This document shows, piece by piece, positions 1 through 5,031 of a stretch of DNA of 5,031 nt (the stretch's first letter is position 1; each line of letters opens with the position of its first letter). The stretch covers positions 1 to 5,031 of the forward strand of contig JAUVQD010000124.1 in assembly GCA_030598355.1 (NCBI GenBank). Direction: 5' to 3'. The position numbers and the translations under genes are program-made. Below the pieces are notes generated by a model. That model worked only from the letters and a program-made list of their open reading frames with translations, did no database searches and was not told the DNA's origin. This DNA is from Actinomycetes bacterium (lineage in GTDB: Bacteria > Actinomycetota > Aquicultoria > CAJVYJ01 > JAUVQD01).

Positions 1-74
1 AAACGCAGTTTGTCTCCCGATTTCATTGCTACCTTTATGCCGTTTTGAATCTCTTTCTTATTAAGTGTGCTCAA
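1..74 (-). CDS. GatB/YqeY domain-containing protein, N-terminal fragment (3' end outside window)
   Basis: Only 24 complete codons are visible; the gene runs off the low-coordinate edge. The peptide begins M-S-T-L-N-K-K-E-I and continues with K-V-A-M-K-S-G-D-K-L-R at residues 14-24. This matches the start of the small (~150 residue) YqeY family, where a helix ending in AMK(A/S)xDKxRL is typical. The YqeY domain is related to the C-terminal tRNA-binding part of the GatB amidotransferase subunit; its cellular role is not well established. The start is TTG at 74-72, supported by AGAGG five bases upstream and by the family N-terminus falling exactly there. It begins 10 bases after the dnaJ stop, so it is probably the third gene of the hrcA-dnaJ unit. 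The call rests on a short peptide, so it is good but not certain; in typical actinobacteria the gene after dnaJ2 is instead rsmE, which this N-terminus does not resemble. Confidence 0.75.
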   Translation of the reverse strand, partial: MSTLNKKEIQNGIKVAMKSGDKLR

Positions 75-79
75 TTCAG

Positions 80-84
80 CCTCT
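80..84 (-). promoter_or_regulatory. Ribosome binding site of the YqeY-family gene
   Basis: AGAGG on the minus strand directly follows the dnaJ TAG stop and ends five bases before TTG 74. It supports TTG as the true start of the partial gene at the window edge. Confidence 0.65.
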
Positions 85-1212
85 CTATCTACCAAGTGCC
101 TCTTTTATTTTCTTAAAGATGCCCACATTGTCGTCACCGGTTTCTCCGCTTACCTCGGCGAGCTCAAACAGAAGGCGTTTTTGTTCCTCGGAAATATTGA
201 CCGGGGTCTCCACAACCGTCTCAACTATTTGATCGCCACGGCCACGTCTGTCCAGATATCGAAATCCTTTTCCCTTGATTCTAAATGCTGTTCCCGTTTG
301 TGTACCTACGGGTATCGAGACCCTTTCTTCCCCGTCCAAGGTCGGAACCGTTAACTCTCCGCCTAAAGCAGCGTGACTATAGCTTATTGGTAAGGTTACG
401 ACAACATCGTTCTCGACTCTCTTGAATAGCTTGTCTGCCGTAACGGAAATATCGACATAAAGATCGCCTGAGGGTCCTCCGCGGCGTCCGGCTCCCCCGA
501 AACCGCTGAGTTGAAGCCGCATCCCGTCAATAATTCCGGCAGGCACTTTAAGCTTGACCATTTCGCGTTTGGATTTTCGTCCCTCTCCACTACAACTCTT
601 GCATGGCGATGTGATTACCTTCCCTGTCCCCTCACAGTTAGAGCAAGGAGCAGTCCGGGCGAAACTTCCAAAAATTGTCGACTGGGTTTGATTTACTACT
701 CCATGGCCACCGCAAACACTACACGCTGTCGGCTTACTGCCTTCACTTGCACCTGAGCCACCACAATCCTCACACGGGACAGGCCTCAATGTTTCCACTT
801 CTTTTTCAACACCAAAAGCTGATTCCGCAAATGTGATTTTCACCTTCGTCAACAAGTCGGCACCGGCTTCCGCTGTCGGTCGTTGCCTTGAGCGGCCACC
901 AAATCCCTCAAAGAGCACGTCGAAGATATCCTCAAAACCTGCTCCCTGACCAAACCCGCCGAAACCACCGAAGCCTTGTCCTTGCCCTCCGCCTCCTCTG
1001 CCCGTATGACCATATGTGTCATACATTTGGCGTTTTTGAGGGTCGCTTAAGACCTCATAGGCCTCAGCTACTTCTTTAAACTTAGCTTCCGCTTCTTTAC
1101 TGTGGCCATTTATATCGGGATGATATTGGCGCGCCATTTTGCGATAAGCTTTTTTGATTTCCGCTTCGCCAGCGTCTCGCGAAATACCTAGTATTTCATA
1201 ATAATCTGTCAC
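85..1212 (-). CDS. dnaJ: Molecular chaperone DnaJ (type I/A Hsp40), HrcA-linked copy
   Basis: Cytoplasmic co-chaperone that delivers unfolded clients to DnaK and stimulates its ATPase. All class A parts are present in 375 residues: J domain (about 4-66) with the HPD triad at 31-33; Gly/Phe-rich linker (about 72-106) containing the DIF-type segment FEDIFDVLF (93-101); four CxxCxGxG zinc repeats beginning at C147, C164, C190 and C204; then the two C-terminal beta-barrel client-binding domains (about 212-340) and a short dimerisation tail. No key residue is missing. The start is GTG, supported by AAGAGGTG five bases upstream and by the usual N-terminus (M-T-D-Y-Y-E-I-L-G). It follows hrcA after 16 bases and is probably under the same CIRCE operator. 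Because dnaK and grpE are not adjacent, this may be the second DnaJ (DnaJ2 type) of an organism with another dnaK-grpE-dnaJ cluster; that cannot be decided from this window. Confidence 0.97.
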   Translation of the reverse strand: MTDYYEILGISRDAGEAEIKKAYRKMARQYHPDINGHSKEAEAKFKEVAEAYEVLSDPQKRQMYDTYGHTGRGGGGQGQGFGGFGGFGQGAGFEDIFDVLFEGFGGRSRQRPTAEAGADLLTKVKITFAESAFGVEKEVETLRPVPCEDCGGSGASEGSKPTACSVCGGHGVVNQTQSTIFGSFARTAPCSNCEGTGKVITSPCKSCSGEGRKSKREMVKLKVPAGIIDGMRLQLSGFGGAGRRGGPSGDLYVDISVTADKLFKRVENDVVVTLPISYSHAALGGELTVPTLDGEERVSIPVGTQTGTAFRIKGKGFRYLDRRGRGDQIVETVVETPVNISEEQKRLLFELAEVSGETGDDNVGIFKKIKEALGR

Positions 1213-1217
1213 ACTTT

Positions 1218-1225
1218 CACCTCTT
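1218..1225 (-). promoter_or_regulatory. Ribosome binding site of dnaJ
   Basis: AAGAGGTG on the minus strand, in the 16-base hrcA-dnaJ gap, ends five bases before GTG 1212. It supports the GTG start, which also yields the expected J-domain N-terminus. Confidence 0.75.
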
Positions 1226-1228
1226 GCA

Positions 1229-2254
1229 TCAGCCGCCCTTAGAGTCGGCTAGGACCTCACTTAGATTCTTGGCCATATATTCGACAGTGGGTATTACCTG
1301 TATATAATCCATTCTTGTCGGCCCCAAAATACCGAGTACTCCAACAAGCTCACCCTCAACCTCGTAACCACTTGCCACCAAACTAAATCCGTCAAGATTA
1401 TACTCGTTCTCAGAACCGATGCTGACCATCACATTACATTCTTCAGTCACAGCTTGAAGCCATTCCAGAAACTGATAATTTCTTTCAAGCTTATCAATAA
1501 CCTCATGAGCTCGTTTAATTGTAATAATGTTCTCTTCAATTAAATGTTCTGTCCCAGCGTGGTAAACCCTTTGAGTAGGGCCGGCGACCAGCTTTTCTTC
1601 AATGATAAACAGTATCTTGGCGACCAACCATCGTTTTTCTTGATCTAAATCGCTCGTATCGAATGCAATATCGCCAACGTGCTCGACACCGACATTAGTC
1701 AGTGTGCGATTGAGCAACTGTTCTACTTCCAAAAGAGTGTCATTTTCAACTCGTTTACCCAAATCCACAACCTGCTTCGACAACGACCCGGCGCTGGTTA
1801 TCACAACAATCATGATGGCTCGTCCACCTAGCCCCACAAGGTCGATATGTTTTATCTTCTCCTTGTTGATGTCTGGCGCCCAAACAAGCGACGCGCAATG
1901 AGTCAACTCGGAAAGCAAATAAGATGTATCCTTCATTAACTGCCCAATCTCAAAATTGAGATCACTGTAATATTGCCGAATTTTGGTGGATTCAACCACC
2001 TGAGGAGTCTTTTTTTTCTCTAAGCTATTGACGTAATATCTGTAACCGGTTTCGCTCGGCACCCGGCCTGCAGAGGTATGGGGTTGAGAAAGAAAACCCA
2101 TTTCCTCTAGACCGGCCAGTTCGTTCCTGACCGTCGCCGGGCTTATTCTCAAACCATATCGTTCAACCAACCGTTTTGAGCCTACCGGCTCAGCAGTGGT
2201 GATAAATTCCTCGATAACCGCCGATAATATCTTTTGTTTGCGCTCGTCTAACAT
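1229..2254 (-). CDS. hrcA: Heat-inducible transcription repressor HrcA
   Basis: Dimeric repressor that binds CIRCE operators and silences chaperone genes until heat or unfolded protein titrates its GroEL partner. The product has 341 residues, the usual length. The N-terminal winged helix (about 1-75) starts with the canonical [10 protein letters not shown] and carries GSKRL (25-29), the recognition region SPATVRNEL (38-46) and the wing [10 protein letters not shown] (58-67). The GAF-like middle domain follows, and the C-terminal signature [10 protein letters not shown] (308-317) with [12 protein letters not shown] is intact. I start it at ATG 2254: AAGTGG lies 8 bases upstream and the family N-terminus begins here. 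An in-frame GTG at 2266 would add four residues (M/V-V-F-N), but has no ribosome binding site and sits against the operator. A CIRCE element ends 13 bases upstream, so the gene is almost certainly autoregulated. dnaJ follows after 16 bases with no grpE or dnaK between them. Confidence 0.98.
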   Translation of the reverse strand: MLDERKQKILSAVIEEFITTAEPVGSKRLVERYGLRISPATVRNELAGLEEMGFLSQPHTSAGRVPSETGYRYYVNSLEKKKTPQVVESTKIRQYYSDLNFEIGQLMKDTSYLLSELTHCASLVWAPDINKEKIKHIDLVGLGGRAIMIVVITSAGSLSKQVVDLGKRVENDTLLEVEQLLNRTLTNVGVEHVGDIAFDTSDLDQEKRWLVAKILFIIEEKLVAGPTQRVYHAGTEHLIEENIITIKRAHEVIDKLERNYQFLEWLQAVTEECNVMVSIGSENEYNLDGFSLVASGYEVEGELVGVLGILGPTRMDYIQVIPTVEYMAKNLSEVLADSKGG

Positions 2255-2262
2255 GTTGAATA

Positions 2263-2268
2263 CCACTT
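2263..2268 (-). promoter_or_regulatory. Ribosome binding site of hrcA
   Basis: AAGTGG on the minus strand lies 8 bases before ATG 2254 and is the only Shine-Dalgarno-like sequence in the gap. It decides in favour of ATG 2254 over the in-frame GTG at 2266, which has no such sequence upstream. Its first base is also the last base of the CIRCE arm, so operator and ribosome binding site touch. Confidence 0.6.
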
Positions 2269-2294
2269 TAGCACTTTAAGATGGAGAGTGCTAA
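2268..2294. promoter_or_regulatory. CIRCE operator (HrcA binding site) upstream of hrcA
   Basis: An inverted repeat with 9-base arms and a 9-base spacer. On the + strand it reads TTAGCACTT, nine bases, GAGTGCTAA. The consensus is TTAGCACTC-N9-GAGTGCTAA, so 17 of 18 arm positions match; the only deviation is the innermost base of the hrcA-proximal arm. It lies wholly in the hemW-hrcA gap, 8 bases after the hemW stop and 13 bases before the hrcA ATG, the standard position for HrcA autoregulation. In RNA the arms could also pair as a hairpin in the hrcA leader. Repression would be expected to cover hrcA, dnaJ and the YqeY-family gene downstream. Confidence 0.96.
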
Positions 2295-2302
2295 CTGAAC
2301 CA

Positions 2303-3430
2303 CTAAACAAAAGCCGCCATCGCTTCGTTAGCCAGGAGAAGCCCTTTTTCCGTCAGCGCGAGTCTTGAGCCGGCATCAAGCAGACCTTTTTGTTTCAGAT
2401 CCCTGATAGCGTCGCCATATATATCGCTTACATTAACGCCGCATTCCGCCTCCAGCTTGGCAATGTCAATACCGTCGCAAAGACGCAGCCCCAAAATGAT
2501 TCTCTCGCCAAGTTTCCGATCTTTATCCAGCACTTCGTTTCCGGCTATGGTGTCGTTCTCTCTTGATCTGGCAATGTATTCAATCGGGTCATTTACACGC
2601 CACGATCTTTTCCCTTTTATATGAGAATGGGCACCGGCTCCAATCCCTAAATATTCGCCTCCGCGCCAACAATTAAGGTTATGGCTGCAAGCGTGGCCTT
2701 CCTTGGCAAAATTTGAAATTTCATAATGATCAAATCCTGATCTTCCCAATACTTCGATCGCTATTTCATACATATGCGCGACATCGTCGACTGGTGGCAG
2801 CTCCATTTTTCCTGCTTCGACCTGATCGCGCAATTCTGTACCCGGCTCTAAACTCAATGAGTAGAGAGAAAGATGATCCGGGTTGAGTGAAACCAGTGTG
2901 CCTAGATCGTCTCTCCACTCGGTAATAGTCTGCTGCGGTAAACCGAAGATCATATCGATATTGACGTTATCAAAGCCGGCCCCTCGGGCAGCGGTTAAAG
3001 AATCGATAGCTTGTTGGCGATCATGCCTTCTTTTTAACGAAACCAGTCTATTGCTATTTAATGACTGCCAACCCAAGCTTAAGCGGTTAAAACCCGCTCT
3101 CTTTAGCGATTTCAAAAGCTCTGGTTTTGCGTCTTCCGGATTAAGCTCTGTCGTGATTTCAGCAGTCGGAGAAAAGCGAAAACTTTTTCTCAGAGTGCCT
3201 AATAGCGAGCTCAAGTGGTTGCCCCCTAAGATGGCCGGATTTCCTCCACCAAAGAAGACGCTTGAGACAACCGGCCAATCCTGATTTGATGATTGATACT
3301 CTATCTCTGCCAAAAGAGCCTCGACGTAGGACGTATAGCGCTCCTCAAGACCGGCATACGAGTTGAATCCGCAATAAGAGCAGCGACTTCGGCAAAATGG
3401 TGTGTGAAGATAGAGACCAAACATATCCAA
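2303..3430 (-). CDS. hemW: Radical SAM heme chaperone HemW (HemN-like, not coproporphyrinogen dehydrogenase)
   Basis: Cytoplasmic radical-SAM protein that binds heme and is thought to deliver it to membrane hemoproteins; often mis-annotated as oxygen-independent coproporphyrinogen III oxidase. It has 375 residues, normal for HemW and shorter than HemN. The [4Fe-4S]/SAM motif CxxxCxxC is at C13, C17, C20 and is followed by Gly-Phe rather than the CxC of HemN, which favours HemW. GGG at 61-63 is the SAM-binding glycine motif, but is followed by Asn-Pro-Ala where Thr-Pro-Ser is usual. IDMIFGLPQQT (158-168) and LSLYSLSLEPGT (187-198) are typical family strands. The HemW signature HNxxYW reads HNLNCW at 250-255, with Cys in place of Tyr. 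The last ~75 residues form the HemN C-terminal winged-helix-like region. I chose TTG at 3430 because GAGGA lies 5 bases upstream; ATG at 3424 (two residues shorter) is the alternative, with 11-base spacing. It lies downstream of lepA, an association common across bacteria. Confidence 0.95.
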   Translation of the reverse strand: MDMFGLYLHTPFCRSRCSYCGFNSYAGLEERYTSYVEALLAEIEYQSSNQDWPVVSSVFFGGGNPAILGGNHLSSLLGTLRKSFRFSPTAEITTELNPEDAKPELLKSLKRAGFNRLSLGWQSLNSNRLVSLKRRHDRQQAIDSLTAARGAGFDNVNIDMIFGLPQQTITEWRDDLGTLVSLNPDHLSLYSLSLEPGTELRDQVEAGKMELPPVDDVAHMYEIAIEVLGRSGFDHYEISNFAKEGHACSHNLNCWRGGEYLGIGAGAHSHIKGKRSWRVNDPIEYIARSRENDTIAGNEVLDKDRKLGERIILGLRLCDGIDIAKLEAECGVNVSDIYGDAIRDLKQKGLLDAGSRLALTEKGLLLANEAMAAFV

Positions 3431-3431
3431 A

Positions 3432-5031
3432 TTAATCCTCGACTTTTAAGATCTCCAGAAAGGCTTCCTGAGGTATCGTTACCTGACCAACTTGTTTCAT
3501 TCTTTTCTTGCCTTCTTTTTGTTTCTCTAAAAGCTTGCGCTTTCTCGTAACATCTCCGCCATAGCATTTGGCGACGACATCCTTGCGCTTCGCTTTTACT
3601 GTTTCCCGGGCGATAATACGCCCTCCTATTGCCGCCTGTATGGGTACTTCATACATCTGTCTAGGTATGATCTTTCTCAACCTCTCAACCAATACTTTGC
3701 CTCTATCATATGCCCTGTCCTTCGGCACAATCGCCGAGAAGGCGTCGACCGGTTTTGAGGCCAGCAAAATATCAAGTTTAACGAGCTCTGAAGACCGATA
3801 GCCGCTATGTTCGTAGTCGAAAGAGGCATATCCGCGTGTTTTTGACTTCAGTTGATCGTAGAAATCCATAACTATTTCAGCGAGGGGAAGATCATAATTA
3901 ATCTGCACCCGGTTATCACTGAGGTAAGCGATGTTGGTTTGATGGCCCCGCCGTCCTTGGCAAAGCTTCATAATTGCCCCGACATATTCGCCCGGAGTCA
4001 TTACCGTCGCCGCAATATACGGCTCCTCTAACTTCTCTACCTGGTCCACTGTATAATCCGAAGGATTTCGTATAATTGCTTCAGACCCGTCGGTCTTGGT
4101 GGCTAGATAGGCCACACTCGGCGCCGTCGCCAGGAGATCAAGCTCATACTCGCGCTCCAAGCGCTCTTTAACTATCTCCATGTGAAGAAGACCCAGGAAG
4201 CCACATCTAAAACCAAACCCGAGGGCCATCGATGTTTCCGGTTCAAAATTTAGCGCCGCGTCATTTAATTGGAGCTTCCCGAGGGCCTCTCTTAAGCCTG
4301 GGTAGTCGTTTCCATCAACAGGATAAATGCCGCTAAAAACCATCGGCTTTACTTCCTTGTATCCGGCCAGTGGCTCTGTGGCAGCGTTTTTTGCCCCCGT
4401 AATGGTATCGCCGACCTTTACTTCTTTCACTTGCTTGATTCCGGCTATCACGTAGCCAACCTCGCCGGCAACGATTTTGTCCGCGGCAGTCATCTTAGGT
4501 GAGAAGAATCCAATTTCTTCAACTTCAGAAGTGCGACCAATAGCCATCATCTTGATCTTGTCGCCCTTTTTTATTGAGCCGTCTATCATCCTGACAAAAA
4601 CAACAACACCGCGGTAGACATCATAGGTTGAGTCAAAGACCAACGCTCTCAGCGGGCTGCGAATATCGCCTTTAGGCGCCGGTACCTCTTTAACAACCGC
4701 CTCTAAGACTTCCCTGGCGCCTTTACCGGTTTTTGCGCTCACCAAAATAGCTTCTTCTGCCCCGATGCCGAGACTCTCTTCAATCTCTCGCTTAACCCGT
4801 TCCGGGTCAGCGCTTGGCAAGTCTATTTTGTTTATGACCGGAATAATTTTCAAATCGTTTTCAATTGCCAGGTGAGCGTTGGCGATCGTTTGTGCCTCCA
4901 CCCCTTGAGCAGCATCGACGACAAGCAAAGCGCCCTCGCAGGCCGCCAGTGTTCTTGACACCTCATAGGTGAAATCAACATGACCAGGCGTATCGATTAG
5001 GTTAAATATGTATTCGCGCCCGTCGGCAGCC
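3432..5031 (-). CDS. lepA: Elongation factor 4 (LepA/EF4), translational GTPase, 5' end outside window
   Basis: Ribosome-associated GTPase that acts on translating 70S ribosomes (proposed back-translocase and initiation/assembly helper). The window holds 532 codons plus a TAA stop; the reading frame is open to the edge, so the start and about 65-70 N-terminal residues, including the P-loop and switch I, are missing compared with the usual ~600 residues. Counting from the first complete codon, the G3 motif DTPGH is at 13-17, G4 NKID at 67-70 and the G5-type SAK at 98-100. The EF4-specific C-terminal domain is intact, with the near-invariant KCYGGD and [21 protein letters not shown] block and an IPQEAFL end. 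The internal GTG at 4961 is not the start, because conserved LepA sequence ([11 protein letters not shown]) continues upstream of it. The stop lies one base before the TTG start of hemW, so the two genes are probably cotranscribed and translationally coupled. Identity is very secure. Confidence 0.98.
   Translation of the reverse strand, partial: AADGREYIFNLIDTPGHVDFTYEVSRTLAACEGALLVVDAAQGVEAQTIANAHLAIENDLKIIPVINKIDLPSADPERVKREIEESLGIGAEEAILVSAKTGKGAREVLEAVVKEVPAPKGDIRSPLRALVFDSTYDVYRGVVVFVRMIDGSIKKGDKIKMMAIGRTSEVEEIGFFSPKMTAADKIVAGEVGYVIAGIKQVKEVKVGDTITGAKNAATEPLAGYKEVKPMVFSGIYPVDGNDYPGLREALGKLQLNDAALNFEPETSMALGFGFRCGFLGLLHMEIVKERLEREYELDLLATAPSVAYLATKTDGSEAIIRNPSDYTVDQVEKLEEPYIAATVMTPGEYVGAIMKLCQGRRGHQTNIAYLSDNRVQINYDLPLAEIVMDFYDQLKSKTRGYASFDYEHSGYRSSELVKLDILLASKPVDAFSAIVPKDRAYDRGKVLVERLRKIIPRQMYEVPIQAAIGGRIIARETVKAKRKDVVAKCYGGDVTRKRKLLEKQKEGKKRMKQVGQVTIPQEAFLEILKVED
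3436..3440 (-). promoter_or_regulatory. Ribosome binding site of hemW inside the last codons of lepA
   Basis: GAGGA on the minus strand is formed by the last two sense codons of lepA (Glu-Asp) just before its TAA. It is 5 bases from TTG 3430 and 11 from ATG 3424. The 5-base spacing equals that of dnaJ and the YqeY-family gene in this window, which is why the TTG start is preferred. Confidence 0.65.

Noticed and set aside
67..354. Plus-strand open frame of 95 codons opposite the dnaJ 3' end and the YqeY start
   Set aside because: It lies antisense to conserved DnaJ coding sequence, has no recognisable domain, and is a shadow frame. The same holds for the other plus-strand frames at 511-756, 888-1079, 1704-1901, 2883-3284, 3293-3550 and 3568-3801.
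396..590. Minus-strand frame of 64 codons within dnaJ
   Set aside because: It is an alternate frame inside the conserved DnaJ C-terminal coding region with no recognisable domain.
898..998. Low-complexity Gly/Phe-rich coding stretch that looks like a repeat
   Set aside because: This is the normal G/F linker of DnaJ, not a DNA repeat element.
2295..2360. Promoter hexamers for hrcA (for example TTGTTT as -35, or CTGACG with TAACGA)
   Set aside because: No -10 resembling TATAAT sits at 16-18 bases from either -35 candidate. A promoter is expected here because of the CIRCE, but I cannot place it from sequence alone.
3301..3567. Minus-strand frame of 88 codons across the lepA-hemW junction
   Set aside because: It is out of frame with both real genes, which are conserved throughout; no family resemblance.
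4959..4961. GTG as the start of lepA
   Set aside because: The frame continues upstream with the conserved DTPGH GTPase motif, so this is an internal valine codon and the gene is cut by the window edge.

Overview
This is a compact block of bacterial housekeeping genes. All of them are on the minus strand, so transcription runs from high to low coordinates. In that order they are: lepA (elongation factor 4, start beyond the window), hemW (radical-SAM heme chaperone), hrcA (heat-shock repressor), dnaJ (type I/A Hsp40), and the first 24 codons of a GatB/YqeY-domain protein that runs off the low-coordinate edge. Gaps between genes are 1, 48, 16 and 10 bases. No stretch over 50 bases lacks a gene, and I see no RNA genes, mobile elements, CRISPR arrays or terminators.

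The only substantial non-coding stretch is the 48 bases between hemW and hrcA. It holds a near-perfect CIRCE operator (9-base arms, 9-base spacer, one mismatch to the consensus arms), the binding site of HrcA. The likely picture is an upstream lepA-hemW unit followed by an HrcA-autoregulated heat-shock unit, hrcA-dnaJ-yqeY, which may also receive readthrough from hemW. I could not place a promoter hexamer pair convincingly.

Organism: a bacterium of moderate GC (roughly half, by eye) that uses GTG and TTG starts freely. The order lepA-hemW-hrcA-dnaJ with no grpE or dnaK between hrcA and dnaJ resembles Actinomycetota (the 'dnaJ2' locus) rather than typical Bacillota, where hrcA-grpE-dnaK-dnaJ are contiguous. 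The moderate GC and the YqeY gene after dnaJ would suit a deep-branching, non-Streptomyces-like actinobacterial lineage or a neighbouring phylum such as Chloroflexota. This placement is inference from gene order only.

I found no undescribed system here. The points most worth a second look are a Tyr-to-Cys change in the HemW HNxxYW signature, the YqeY gene apparently placed under CIRCE/HrcA control, and the operator lying directly against the hrcA ribosome binding site.
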